DNA of 42,584 nucleotides from NCBI GenBank assembly GCA_003220495.1, contig QHSP01000062.1:1-42584 (forward strand), given 5' to 3'. Numbering within the stretch: position 1 is the stretch's first letter; each line of letters begins with the position of its first letter. Under the pieces are notes generated by a model. It was not told where the DNA came from. It saw only the letters and a program-made list of their open reading frames with translations, and ran no database searches. Source of the stretch: Candidatus Rokuibacteriota bacterium (lineage in GTDB: Bacteria; Methylomirabilota; Methylomirabilia; Rokubacteriales; CSP1-6). Both the position numbers and the translations under genes were made by a program. Positions 23,640 through 32,453 of this stretch are shown one piece after another.

Positions 23640-24842
23640 ATGCGATTCGGTCTGCTCTACGAGGCGCAGCGACCGTTCAAGGGCACTGACATCGACTGGA
23701 ACAAGCTCTACAAGGAAACGTTGGAGCAGTGCGTCCTTGCCGACAGGGTCGGCTTCGACAACCTCTGGTTCGTCGAGCACCACTTCCTAACGGGATTCTC
23801 GGGCTCGCCGTGTCCGGAAGTCCTGCTCGGCGCGCTCAGCCAGATGACCCGGCGGATCCGGATCGGCTTCGGCGTCTGCATCCTGCCGTCCCATCATCCG
23901 GTCCGCGCCGCCGAGCGCGCCGCCATGCTGGACCAGCTCACCGACGGTCGGCTCGAGTTCGGCACGGGTCGGTCCAACGCCTACGAGCAGATCGGTCAGG
24001 GCATCGATCCTCGGAACACGCGCGCGATGTGGGAAGAGTCGATCACGATGATCCCGCAAATCTGGCAATCGGAGGAGTTCTCCTGGGAGGGAACCTTCTG
24101 GAAGGTGCCGAAGCGCCACGTGCTGCCGAAGCCGCATCAGAAACCGCACCCGCCCATGTATCTCGCGTGCACGCAGACCGAGAGCTACGACGTGGCGGCG
24201 GACAAGGGCATCGGCGTCCTGTCGTCGGCCACCTTCGCCACGAATATCCTCGCCGAGCACGTCAAGCGCTATCGAGCGAGAGTCAAGCAGGCGACGCCCG
24301 TCGGCGCGGTCGTCAACGACTACTGGGGTAACAACGTCCACGCGTTCTGCGGGACGAACAACCGCGAGGCTCGTGATCTCGCCGCGCTCTCGCTCAAGAC
24401 GTTCTTCGGCCCGGACAAGCCGTATATCCGCGACCGCGTCAATGCCTACGAGCAGCTGCTGGAGTCGTGGGGCGGCGTGCCCGATCACCTGAAGGCCGAT
24501 TTCGGCCGGTGGCTCCGGCAGTCCGACGCCGCGCACAAGGAGCAGGCCGCACAGGTCGGGATCTCGCTCGACAGCGGCCCGGGCGCCGCGCGCGCGGCCT
24601 TCGGCCAGATGGACCCGGACACCCTGTGCGACCGCGGCATCATCATCGCCGGCGATCCGGACAGCTGCATCAAGGGGGTTCAGCTCTACGAGGAGGCCGG
24701 GGTCGACCAGGTCATCCTGATCACGCAGACCGAGACGATTCCGCACGAGCGAGCGATGCAATCCATCGAGATGTTCGGCAAACACGTGATCCCGGCGTAC
24801 CGCACGGGCGCCAGACGTGCGCCCGTGGCCGCGGGGGCCTGA
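23640..24842 (+). CDS. LLM-class flavin-dependent monooxygenase (copy 1)
   Basis: The 400-residue protein of the bacterial luciferase-like family begins MRFGLLYEAQ and carries DNLWFVEHHF, the conserved RIRIGFGVCILPSHHPVRAAE and LTDGRLEFGTGRS blocks and, near the end, a GDPDSCIKGVQLYEEAGVDQ flavin-site motif. These enzymes use reduced FMN or F420 and O2 to hydroxylate or cleave organic substrates. A CAGGAGAG ribosome site is present, and the hairpin repeat sits in the presumed leader. It is the first gene of a plus-strand operon with the NTF2-like, epimerase and amidohydrolase genes. Confidence 0.92.
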   Translation: MRFGLLYEAQRPFKGTDIDWNKLYKETLEQCVLADRVGFDNLWFVEHHFLTGFSGSPCPEVLLGALSQMTRRIRIGFGVCILPSHHPVRAAERAAMLDQLTDGRLEFGTGRSNAYEQIGQGIDPRNTRAMWEESITMIPQIWQSEEFSWEGTFWKVPKRHVLPKPHQKPHPPMYLACTQTESYDVAADKGIGVLSSATFATNILAEHVKRYRARVKQATPVGAVVNDYWGNNVHAFCGTNNREARDLAALSLKTFFGPDKPYIRDRVNAYEQLLESWGGVPDHLKADFGRWLRQSDAAHKEQAAQVGISLDSGPGAARAAFGQMDPDTLCDRGIIIAGDPDSCIKGVQLYEEAGVDQVILITQTETIPHERAMQSIEMFGKHVIPAYRTGARRAPVAAGA

Positions 24843-24852
24843 GGAGAGAGTC

Positions 24853-25245
24853 ATGGCGACCACGACGACGCAGACCACCGGGCTCGAGGCCGACGTTCTT
24901 CGCGCCGACGACCGCCGCTTCGAGGCGATGAAGAAGGGGGACTGGGCCGCGCTCGACGCCGCCCTGTCCGACGACCTGACCTACGTGCACTCGACCGCCC
25001 GGCAGGAGTCGAAGGCCGAGCACATCGCCAATCTCCGCGGTGGCAAGCCGCACTACCGCGGGATCGCTCCCCGCGACCGGCGCGTGCGTGTCGTCGGCGG
25101 TGTCGGCATCGTCGACGGCGTGTCGGACATGCACGTGGAGCGCGACGGGAAGGAGAATCGGTTCACCGTGCGCTATCTGGCGGTGTACGCGAAGGCCGGC
25201 GCGGACTGGCGCATGATCGCCTGGCAGTCGACCCGCCAGGACTAG
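24853..25245 (+). CDS. NTF2-like (DUF4440/SnoaL-type) protein
   Basis: The 130-residue cone-shaped NTF2-fold protein has VLRADDRRFEAMKKGDWAAL, then LTYVHSTARQESKAEHI and a closing DWRMIAWQSTRQD, all typical of the DUF4440 group. Such proteins act as small isomerases, hydratases or binding domains. The ATG at 24853 was chosen because GAGGAGAG overlapping the preceding TGA is its ribosome site; the longer frame lacks one. The ten-base gap shows coupling to the LLM gene. Confidence 0.85.
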   Translation: MATTTTQTTGLEADVLRADDRRFEAMKKGDWAALDAALSDDLTYVHSTARQESKAEHIANLRGGKPHYRGIAPRDRRVRVVGGVGIVDGVSDMHVERDGKENRFTVRYLAVYAKAGADWRMIAWQSTRQD

Positions 25246-25258
25246 GCAGGAGGCTCGC

Positions 25259-26197
25259 ATGTCGGTGCTCGTGATCGGCGCGACCGGCTTCATCGGCCCT
25301 CGGGTCATCCGGCGCCTCGTGGCGCGCGGCGAAAAGGTCGTCGGCATGGATCTGAGCCCCGGCGCGGCAACCTTCGGCGGCGTGCCGACCGGCGCGCCCG
25401 TGGTCCGCGGAGACGTCACGCAGTTCGAGGACGTGATGCGCACCGTGCTCGACGTGAAGCCCGACCGGCTCATCAACCTCGCCTACGGCCTCGGCGCCGG
25501 CGAGGGCAACCCGCATCAGGTCATGCGGCTGGACATCCTCGGGATGGACAACTGCTTCGAGGCCGCGCGCCTGGCCGGCGTCAAGCGCGTGGTGTATGCG
25601 AGCTCGGTCGCGGTCAGCGGCCAGCAGAGCAACTTCGGCGACCGGCTGGCGACCGAGGACGATCCGACGTACGGCACGAGCCAGTACGCGATGCACAAGA
25701 TCTTCAACGAGTTCCAGGCGAAGAAGTACATCAAGAACTACGGCATGTCGATCACGGGCGTGCGTCCGGCCAACGTCACCGGACCGGACAAGGTTCGCGG
25801 CTCGGTCGACCACGTCCAGATCATGGTTGACGCCGCGCGTGGCCGGCCGGTGCACCTGCCGGCCAAGGGGCTCATGCGGCTCCTGATCCACGTCGAGGAC
25901 ATGGCGGAAGTCTTCACCCGCATCCTGCTGGCCGACGCGCCTCGCCATTCCCTCTACAACTCCGGCGGCATCCCGGTGAGCCTCGGCGAGCTGGCGGACA
26001 TCGTGCGCAGCTTCCTGCCGGAGGCGCAGATCACCTTCGCCAAGGAAGGCGGCCGCGAAGAATCAGGCAACTACCTGGTTGACTGGAGCCGTCTGGCCAA
26101 GGAGTTTGGGATCGAGTACCCGGGCCTGCACACGCGCGTGCTCGAGGTCATCAACGAGGTCCGGCAACAGGAGGGTTTGCCGCTGGTCGGCCGCTAG
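25259..26197 (+). CDS. NAD(P)-dependent epimerase/dehydratase (extended SDR)
   Basis: The 312-residue protein has the Rossmann motif GATGFIG (7-13) and the catalytic YxxxK as Tyr143 and Lys147 in SQYAMHK, with Ser115-Ser116 as the third element (VVYASSVAVSG). It resembles UDP-sugar epimerases and related dehydrogenases of catabolic operons. The product may act on a sugar or on a ring-derived intermediate. AGGAGG lies before the ATG, 13 bases after the NTF2-like stop. Confidence 0.9.
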   Translation: MSVLVIGATGFIGPRVIRRLVARGEKVVGMDLSPGAATFGGVPTGAPVVRGDVTQFEDVMRTVLDVKPDRLINLAYGLGAGEGNPHQVMRLDILGMDNCFEAARLAGVKRVVYASSVAVSGQQSNFGDRLATEDDPTYGTSQYAMHKIFNEFQAKKYIKNYGMSITGVRPANVTGPDKVRGSVDHVQIMVDAARGRPVHLPAKGLMRLLIHVEDMAEVFTRILLADAPRHSLYNSGGIPVSLGELADIVRSFLPEAQITFAKEGGREESGNYLVDWSRLAKEFGIEYPGLHTRVLEVINEVRQQEGLPLVGR

Positions 26198-26237
26198 CGC
26201 GCTACCATTGCAGTGCAAGTCTAACGGGAGGCGAGCC

Positions 26238-27377
26238 ATGGGCTACAACCGGATCTCGGCGGACTGTCACCTCGATCTGATCTGGCTGCCGCCGGATCTC
26301 TTCGTCTCGGAAGCGCCCCGCGAGCTGAAGGAGCGCATGCCGTACGTGGCCGACGGGCCGGACGGCCGGCGCTGGGTCGCCAACAACGGCGCCGTCTTCG
26401 GCCTGGCCGGTGGCGTCGGCGCGTCGGGCACCAAGTACATCCCGGGCAAGCAGCTGCGCGTCGACGTGATGGCGTCGACCGGCCTGTACGACGACGGCAA
26501 GAAGGGCATCCGGCGGCCCGGCGATCCTCACCTCCGGATCAAGGAGATGGACCGCGACGGCGTCGACGCCGAGGTCATCTACGGTATCCTCGCCGCGGCC
26601 GCGAAGCTGAACGACCGCGAGGCGTCCAACGAGATGCTGCGCATCTACAACACGTGGATGCACGAGTTCTGCAGCCATTATCCCAACCGGCACATCGGTC
26701 TCGCGTGCCTCCCCTACGGCGACATCGACGCTGCGGTCGCCGAGGTGCATCGGGTTGCCAAGCTCGGCTTCAAGGGCATCGAGCTCTCGTGCTCGTGGGA
26801 CATGGAGCCCATGTGGCATCCGTGCTGGGAGCCGCTCTGGCAGGCGATCAACGAAGTCTCGATTCCGCTGCACTTCCACACGTTCCCGTCGGTCTCGCCG
26901 AAGCTCCGCGAGCAGTACACGGGGCTCACGCAGCGCGCGTTGATGTTCAGCGGCCTGTGCCTGTTCCAGATGACTCTCGGCAACATCCTGACCGCGCTGA
27001 TGGGGCGCGCGGTCTTCGAGCGCTATCCGAATCTTCGCATCGCGTTCGGCGAAAGCGGCATCGGCTGGATCCCCTACGTGCTCGACCGCATGGACTTCGA
27101 GTACGAGGACCAGTACAAGGACCTCCCGCTCAAGCTCAAGCCGAGCGAGTACTGGCGCCGCCAGTGCAAGGCGACCTTCCAGTACGACCGCGTCGGCACC
27201 AAGCTGATCGACGAGATGGGGCTCGAGACCTTGATGTGGGGCAGCGACTATCCGCATCCCGATGGGGTGTGGCCGGAGTCGGCCAAGTACATCTCCGAGC
27301 AGTTCAAGCATCTTCCCGACGACGTCACGCAGAAGATGACCTGCGAGAACGCCGGCAAGTTCTACGGTTTGATGTGA
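26238..27377 (+). CDS. ACMSD-type TIM-barrel amidohydrolase (copy 2)
   Basis: The 379-residue protein is a close relative of the gene at 9914 across its whole length. It has the same DCH-x-D start (DCHLD), LHFHTF, FGESGIGWIPY and SDYPHPDGVWPES blocks, and replacements are mostly conservative. The start is the ATG at 26238 behind GGGAGG; the longer frame from 26079 overlaps the epimerase and is rejected. It probably catalyses a metal-dependent decarboxylation or hydrolysis in the pathway begun by the LLM enzyme. The paralog pair may handle related substrates. Confidence 0.9.
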   Translation: MGYNRISADCHLDLIWLPPDLFVSEAPRELKERMPYVADGPDGRRWVANNGAVFGLAGGVGASGTKYIPGKQLRVDVMASTGLYDDGKKGIRRPGDPHLRIKEMDRDGVDAEVIYGILAAAAKLNDREASNEMLRIYNTWMHEFCSHYPNRHIGLACLPYGDIDAAVAEVHRVAKLGFKGIELSCSWDMEPMWHPCWEPLWQAINEVSIPLHFHTFPSVSPKLREQYTGLTQRALMFSGLCLFQMTLGNILTALMGRAVFERYPNLRIAFGESGIGWIPYVLDRMDFEYEDQYKDLPLKLKPSEYWRRQCKATFQYDRVGTKLIDEMGLETLMWGSDYPHPDGVWPESAKYISEQFKHLPDDVTQKMTCENAGKFYGLM

Positions 27378-27443
27378 TTCAGAAGTAGAGCCCGCGACCG
27401 GCGACTCAAACCGGCGCGAGCGCCAAGCTGTGCGTAGCACCTG

Positions 27444-27471
27444 ACGCCCCGGCCCGTTCCGGCCGGGGCGT
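27444..27471. terminator. strong hairpin between convergent operons
   Basis: ACGCCCCGGCC (27444-27454) pairs perfectly with GGCCGGGGCGT (27461-27471) around CGTTCC. Only three T residues follow on the plus strand (TTTG), so termination may be partial. It serves the end of the plus-strand operon and, read backwards, possibly the minus-strand one. Confidence 0.6.
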
Positions 27472-27512
27472 TTGTGCGCATTGCCCGGGGGCGGCCCCTC
27501 GCCGGTGGCCGC

Positions 27513-27887
27513 TCAGCCGCGGGGCAGCAGCTCCGCGCGGTAGCTGCGCCTCAGCGTCTCGAGCTTCAGCAGCACCGGCGTGCCCAGCCACATCGCGTAG
27601 ATGCTGTGGTCGTCGACCGAGTCGTCGGACAGCGGGTGGATCAGCACGTCGAGACCGTCTCGGTGGAACACGAGCCACTCGACGACGGGCTGAAACTGGT
27701 CGGGCTTGAAGATGACCTGGGCGTTGGCGACCGGATGCGGCCCGACCGGCCCATCACGAAAGCCGCCGAACTCGACCTTGAACTTCTCGCCGATCGCGGC
27801 GCACACCCGCTCGGCGGTCGAACGCGTCTTCTGCGGATCGTAGTAGATGTGCGCGTGGTAGCCGCGGTTCGGGATGGTGTCTGTCAT
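27513..27887 (-). CDS. DOPA 4,5-dioxygenase family protein
   Basis: The 124-residue protein has GYHAHIYYDP at the start, VGPHPVANAQVIF in the middle and LVFHRDGLDVLIHPLSDDS, all hallmarks of the DOPA-dioxygenase-like family, with several conserved His residues (YHAHIYY, VGPHP, LVFHRDG and DVLIHP). Known members cleave catechol-type rings extradiolly. GGGAGG is seven bases before the ATG. It is the last gene of the molybdenum hydroxylase operon, 35 bases after the CoxG-like gene, and suggests that a phenolic substrate is hydroxylated and then cleaved. Confidence 0.85.
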   Translation of the reverse strand: MTDTIPNRGYHAHIYYDPQKTRSTAERVCAAIGEKFKVEFGGFRDGPVGPHPVANAQVIFKPDQFQPVVEWLVFHRDGLDVLIHPLSDDSVDDHSIYAMWLGTPVLLKLETLRRSYRAELLPRG

Positions 27888-27922
27888 CGTTCATCCTCCC
27901 AGCTGGGGTCGTTCGGTTTGGA

Positions 27923-28369
27923 TCAGGCCACGAGCGCGGCACCGAGATTTCTGGCGAATTCCTCCAGGAGCGCGTCGGCTTTCTTCTTGATGACGGGCTG
28001 ACCGAACTCGCCGATCCGGCCGAGGATGGCGAGGTCGGTCTCGATTTGCAGGCGCGTGCCGCCCTCGCCCGGTACCAGCGTGAGGCTCATGCGGGCGCGG
28101 ATCCCGCCGCCCACGCGACGGTCGTTGGCCTCGGCCCGTATGCGAGCTCGCCACGAGCTTCGATCCTGCTCCTCGATGGTCATGGTGCCCTGGAGCGACA
28201 GGCGGATGGGGCCCACCTGGAGCCGCAGGCTCCCCTTGTAGGCGCTCGCGTTCACGGCCTCGACGGTCTCGAGCCCGGGGACGCAGCTCGCGACCTTCGG
28301 AACCTCCATCAAGAAGTCCCACAACCGCTCCCGCTCGACGGGGATCAGGCACTCTTGTGTGAAGGTCAC
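27923..28369 (-). CDS. CoxG-like SRPBCC-domain protein
   Basis: The 148-residue helix-grip protein starts GTG and has the CoxG pattern: PVERERLWDFLMEVPKVASC, VPGLETVEAV and YKGSLRLQVGPIRLSLQG, ending in a helix KKADALLEEFARNLG. In the CO dehydrogenase system CoxG aids membrane attachment or maturation; here it probably serves a related molybdenum hydroxylase. Its GTG overlaps the stop of the FAD subunit gene by four bases (GTGA). Confidence 0.88.
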   Translation of the reverse strand: MTFTQECLIPVERERLWDFLMEVPKVASCVPGLETVEAVNASAYKGSLRLQVGPIRLSLQGTMTIEEQDRSSWRARIRAEANDRRVGGGIRARMSLTLVPGEGGTRLQIETDLAILGRIGEFGQPVIKKKADALLEEFARNLGAALVA

Positions 28370-29253
28370 CGCGTCCCGCGCGCCGTCGCCCGCGCCGCGT
28401 CCCGCGCCTGCGTGAGCGCGCGGGCGACGATGACCGCGGCCATCTCACGCTTGTACGCCGCGGACCCTCGGTGGTCGCTGAGGGGGTCCACGGCGCCCTT
28501 GATCGACTCGCCCGCAGCCTGGAGCAGCTCTGCGCTGAACCGCTGGCCCGCCAGGAGCGCCTCGGCCGCACGCGCTCGGATCGGCGTCACGCCCACAGAG
28601 CCGAGCGCGATCCGCGCCTGGCGACAGCGCTCGCCGTCCGGCTCCAGGCTCACGACGGCGGCGACCGCGACGGTCGCGTAGTCGTCCGCGGTGCGCGGAA
28701 GGAACTTCACGTAGGCGGCGCCGCTCGCCGGGGGAAGCTGCGGCGCGACGACGGCGGTGACGACCTCGCCGGGCGCGAGCGAGCTCTCGTAGTAATCGCG
28801 GAAGAACTCTTCAACCGGCAGCTCGCGCCGTCCGACGGCGCCGCGGATCTCCACGCGGGCCCCGAGCGCGATCAGCGTCACGGGCGGATCCTGGTTCGGG
28901 TCGGCGTGGGCAAGCGCCCCGCCGACAGTCGCCATGTTGCGGATCCGGACGCTCGCAACGCGGCGGAACGTTTCGGCCAGGACCGGAATCCGCTCTCGAA
29001 CGATGGGTGAAGTCTCCACCTCCCGGTGCGTGACGAGCGCGCCGATGCGGAGGCCGCTGTTCGCGACCTCGATCCGGTTGAGCCCCGGGATGTCGTGCAG
29101 GCTGATCAGGTAGCCAGGGCTCACCAGTCGCTGCCGCATCATGGTCACCAGGGCGGTGCCGCCCGCGATCACCCTGGCCTCTTCGCCATGCTCGCGCAAC
29201 ACGGTGAGCGCTTCGTCGAGCGTGCGCGGTGCCGCGTACTCGAAGGCGTTCAT
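28366..29253 (-). CDS. molybdenum hydroxylase FAD-binding subunit (CoxM-like)
   Basis: The 295-residue medium subunit has FAD pyrophosphate motifs AGGTALV (30-36) and ATVGGALAHADPNQD (108-122), and a CO-dehydrogenase-flavoprotein C-terminal domain (YVKFLPRTADDYATVAVAA). The ATG at 29253 overlaps the stop of the 2Fe-2S gene (ATGA). A longer frame reaching 29601 is rejected because it runs inside that gene. It transfers electrons from the iron-sulfur subunit to an acceptor. Confidence 0.93.
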   Translation of the reverse strand: MNAFEYAAPRTLDEALTVLREHGEEARVIAGGTALVTMMRQRLVSPGYLISLHDIPGLNRIEVANSGLRIGALVTHREVETSPIVRERIPVLAETFRRVASVRIRNMATVGGALAHADPNQDPPVTLIALGARVEIRGAVGRRELPVEEFFRDYYESSLAPGEVVTAVVAPQLPPASGAAYVKFLPRTADDYATVAVAAVVSLEPDGERCRQARIALGSVGVTPIRARAAEALLAGQRFSAELLQAAGESIKGAVDPLSDHRGSAAYKREMAAVIVARALTQARDAARATARGTR

Positions 29254-29720
29254 GCCCGACTCCGCTGAGCCGCCGTCCGGATCGATTCGATGATCTTGTA
29301 GTAGCCGGTGCACCGACAGAGATTGCCGAGCATCCACTCGCGGATCTCGGCGTCGGTCGGATTCGGGATCGCGTCGAGCAGCGCCTTGGCCGACACGACC
29401 TGGCCCGGGGTGCAGATGCCGCACTGAAAGCCGCCCGCGTCGATGAACGCCTGCTGCACGGGGTGGAGCCGCTCGTCGCCGGCGAGGCCCTCGACGGTCG
29501 TCACCGCGTGGCCGTCGGCGCTGACCGCCAGGGCAATGCAGGAGCTGATCATCTTTCCGTCGAGCAGCACCGTGCACGCCCCGCAGACGCCGACGCCGCA
29601 TCCTTCCTTGGAGCCGGTGAGCCCCAGATCGTTCCGGAGGCAGTCGAGCAGGGTGCGGTACGTCGGAATCTCCACAGAGCGCGCCGTGCCGTTGACGGTG
29701 AGATGAATCTTGCGGTTCAC
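29250..29720 (-). CDS. molybdenum hydroxylase 2Fe-2S subunit (CoxS-like)
   Basis: The 156-residue small subunit has two clusters: plant-type Cys41, Cys46, Cys49 and Cys61 (EGCGVGVCGACTVLLDG), and the alpha-helical cluster Cys100, Cys103, Cys135 and Cys137 (FQCGICTPGQ, NLCRCTGYYKI). The GTG at 29720 overlaps the stop of the large subunit gene by four bases (GTGA), which decides the start over the longer frame at 29825. Confidence 0.95.
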   Translation of the reverse strand: MNRKIHLTVNGTARSVEIPTYRTLLDCLRNDLGLTGSKEGCGVGVCGACTVLLDGKMISSCIALAVSADGHAVTTVEGLAGDERLHPVQQAFIDAGGFQCGICTPGQVVSAKALLDAIPNPTDAEIREWMLGNLCRCTGYYKIIESIRTAAQRSRA

Positions 29721-31930
29721 GGGCGCCCCTCCTCTGTTGGGAGCCGCGCCTCGCGCACAGCCTCCTTGAGGGCGAAGTAGACCTTTTCGGCCGTGATGGG
29801 AAGGCTGAGGATGCGCACCCCGCATGCGTCGGCGACGGCGTTGGCGATGGCAGGCGCGACGGAGCTGATGCTGCCCTCGCCGATGGCCTTGGCGTTGAAC
29901 GGTCCTGGCCCCACCGGGTCCTCGAGGATCACGGTGGTGAGCGGCGGGATGTCCTGGATCGTCGGGAGCTTCACGTCACCGAGGCTCAAGGTCGAGATGC
30001 GGCCCTCCTCGGTCTTGATCTCCTCCATCAGCGCGAAGCCGAGCCCCTGGATGAGCCCGCCCTCGATCTGTCCCTGGTGGCCGAGCGGATTGATGACGGT
30101 ACCGACGTCGTGCGCGGTCGTGAAGCGTCGCACGGTCACCTGCCCCGTTTGCGCGTCGACCGCGACCTCGGCCACCTGAGCGGTAAAGGACGTGACCGCG
30201 CCGTGCGCCTTCGCGTCGTAGAAATGCGAGGCCTCCAGGGTTCGGCCCTCGCGCGCCGCGGCCCGCGCGACCGCGGCGAGTGAGTCGCCGGGCACGCCCA
30301 GCTTCGAGGCCTCGGCCTGGATCTGCGCCTTGAGCTTTTCCGCGGCGTGATAGGCCGCGCGGCCGCCCGTGTGGGTGACGCGGCTACCGCCCACGCCGGA
30401 GTCGGTCGCGAAATCGTCGGTGGTGGCCATCTCGATCTCCACGTCGTCCACCGCCAGGCCGAGGACTTCGGCCACGACCTGACGAAGCACGAGGTGGGCA
30501 CCGGTGCCGGTATCGGGTAACGCGATCCGCAAGGTCACGCGCCCGTCAACCCCGAGCCGCACGACCGCGTTGGTGAATCCGACGCCGATGTGCCGGTGCG
30601 TCATCGCCATGCCGCGCCCGATCCAAGGGCCCGGCTTGGGTTGGGAATACTCGCTGGCCTTCAGCGCGGCCTCGAGCGTGTCGCTGGCCCGGACGTGCTC
30701 GAGATGGTGGCCGTTGGCGAGGTGATCGCCGTCCTTGAGCAGGTTCCGCCGACGGAACTCCGCCGGGTCGAGCGCGAGCTCTTTGGCGATCATGTCCATG
30801 TGCGATTCCTCGGCGAAGACCATCTGGGGCTCGCCGGGCGACCGGGCATGACCGCAGGGGATGTTGTTCGTGTACACGCAGAACGATTCGATCCAGAGAT
30901 TGGGGATCCGGTAGACCCCGGCGCCCATGCTGGCGCCGCCGAGGCTCACGCTCGGCGCCGGCTTGAAGGCCGCGTAGGCCCCGCTGTTGAACAGCGCTCG
31001 CACGCTCCGGGCCACGATCCTGCCGTCGCGGCTCACGCCGGTGCGAAGCGTGATGACGGCCGGATGGCGCGGATTGCCCGCCATCAGCTCCTCGGCGTAG
31101 CGCATGACCATCTTGACGGGGCGGCCGGTCACGCGCGCCAGATGGTAGGCGAGCGGGAGATCCATCAGCGAGCCCTTGCCGCCGAAGTCGCCACCGATCG
31201 GCGTCAGGTTGACGCGGATCTTCTCCTGGGGCAGCTGGAGCGCGTGGGAGAGGAGCTCCTTGAGGCGAAAGGGCATCTTGTTCGACGCCCACACCTGCAC
31301 CCTGCCGTCCTCGTCGATGGCCACGACACCTGCGTGCGGCTCGAGATAGCCCTGGTGAGCGAGCTGCGTCCGTAAGGTGTGCTCGAAGGTCCGGTCGGCT
31401 TCGCGAAACCCGGCCTCCACGTCGCCGAGCTTGAAGCGGAGCACCGACTGGACGTTGGCGTGGGGCCGCTCGGCCGGCGCGCCTTCGTAGGCTTCGGGAT
31501 TCTCGTGCACGACGGGCGCGCCGGCCACGATCGCGGCTTCGGGATCGAAAACGGCCGGCAAATCGTCGTATTCGACGTCGATGAGCGTCGTCGCCTCTTC
31601 CGCGATGTCCGGATCGGCGGCGGCGACCACCGCGACCTTCTCGCCGATGAATCGCACGCGGTCGCGCGCCAGGACCGGCATGTCGAACATCCGTCGTCCC
31701 ACCAGGATGTTCGGGAGATCTTTGGCGGTCAGAACCGCGAGCACTCCGGAGAGGGCCTTCGCCCGCGACGTGTCGATCCGCACGATGCGCGCGTGAGGCA
31801 ACGGACTGCGCAGAGCTTTGCCCCAGATCAGGCCGGGGGCCGACACGTCTCCGGAGTAGCGCGCCTCACCGCTCACCTTCTCGACGCCGTCGACGCGGCC
31901 GATGGGCTTGCCGACTATACGGTGGGCCAT
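29717..31930 (-). CDS. molybdenum hydroxylase large subunit (xanthine dehydrogenase/CoxL family)
   Basis: The 737-residue molybdopterin cytosine/guanine-type large subunit opens with HRIVGKPIGRVDGVEKVSG and has LEPHAGVVAI, GGDFGGKGS, HTGGRAAYHA and the base Glu at about 685 in AKAIGEGSISS. The region where CO dehydrogenase form I has AYRCSFR and form II AYRGAGR reads GHARSPGEPQ, so CO oxidation is unlikely. It is more probably a hydroxylase of an N-heterocycle, aldehyde or phenolic compound. The ATG at 31930 follows AAGGAGC; the frame start at 32032 is rejected. It follows the cupin gene by 26 bases. Confidence 0.93.
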   Translation of the reverse strand: MAHRIVGKPIGRVDGVEKVSGEARYSGDVSAPGLIWGKALRSPLPHARIVRIDTSRAKALSGVLAVLTAKDLPNILVGRRMFDMPVLARDRVRFIGEKVAVVAAADPDIAEEATTLIDVEYDDLPAVFDPEAAIVAGAPVVHENPEAYEGAPAERPHANVQSVLRFKLGDVEAGFREADRTFEHTLRTQLAHQGYLEPHAGVVAIDEDGRVQVWASNKMPFRLKELLSHALQLPQEKIRVNLTPIGGDFGGKGSLMDLPLAYHLARVTGRPVKMVMRYAEELMAGNPRHPAVITLRTGVSRDGRIVARSVRALFNSGAYAAFKPAPSVSLGGASMGAGVYRIPNLWIESFCVYTNNIPCGHARSPGEPQMVFAEESHMDMIAKELALDPAEFRRRNLLKDGDHLANGHHLEHVRASDTLEAALKASEYSQPKPGPWIGRGMAMTHRHIGVGFTNAVVRLGVDGRVTLRIALPDTGTGAHLVLRQVVAEVLGLAVDDVEIEMATTDDFATDSGVGGSRVTHTGGRAAYHAAEKLKAQIQAEASKLGVPGDSLAAVARAAAREGRTLEASHFYDAKAHGAVTSFTAQVAEVAVDAQTGQVTVRRFTTAHDVGTVINPLGHQGQIEGGLIQGLGFALMEEIKTEEGRISTLSLGDVKLPTIQDIPPLTTVILEDPVGPGPFNAKAIGEGSISSVAPAIANAVADACGVRILSLPITAEKVYFALKEAVREARLPTEEGRP

Positions 31931-31956
31931 GGTTGCTCCTTGTTTGATTGGCACAT

Positions 31957-32433
31957 CTACCCCGCCGCGTGCAGAATCTTCCCGCCGGCCTCGACCGACT
32001 TGGCGTCGATCAGGATCACTGCGAGCACGCACGGCGCCGTTCCGTTGTTGACCCAGTTGTGGATCGTGCCCCGCTGCACCATCACGTCACCGGCCTTGAG
32101 ATGGACGCGCGTGTCGTCCAGCTCCATGTCGATCTCGCCGGAGATGATCACGATGTAGTCGATCGAGTCGGTCCGATGGTTGCGCGCCGCGAGCCCAGGC
32201 GCGAACTCGATGATGCGGAAGATCGTCCCCTTCGCGAGCGTCGTGCCGACCTTGCGCAGGCCCTCGTCGGCGGCGCCGTCGTTGTTGACCGGGAACCCCT
32301 CGGTCGTCCAGACGTTGCACACCGTCGCGCCGGGCCGGCCCGACGTGACGTTCTTCGAGACCTCGTCGATCTTCACGATCGCGCGACCGTTCGCATCGTG
32401 GCCCGTGATCACCCGCCGCACCTGCAGTGCCAT
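31957..32433 (-). CDS. cupin-domain protein
   Basis: The 158-residue single-domain cupin has the metal-site regions ARNHRTDSIDYIVIISGEIDM and VHLKAGDVMVQRGTIHNW (two to three His plus Glu in the usual layout). AGGAGG is eight bases before the ATG. It is the presumed first gene of the molybdenum hydroxylase operon and could be a small dioxygenase, isomerase or ligand sensor. The 53-bp repeat copy B lies 21 bases upstream of its ATG. Confidence 0.88.
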   Translation of the reverse strand: MALQVRRVITGHDANGRAIVKIDEVSKNVTSGRPGATVCNVWTTEGFPVNNDGAADEGLRKVGTTLAKGTIFRIIEFAPGLAARNHRTDSIDYIVIISGEIDMELDDTRVHLKAGDVMVQRGTIHNWVNNGTAPCVLAVILIDAKSVEAGGKILHAAG

Positions 32434-32453
32434 GTCTCGCCTCCTGACTCAGA

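Noticed and set aside
30504-31375. Plus-strand open frames inside the hydroxylase large subunit
   Set aside because: They mirror conserved sense motifs of the large subunit and show no family features or ribosome sites of their own.
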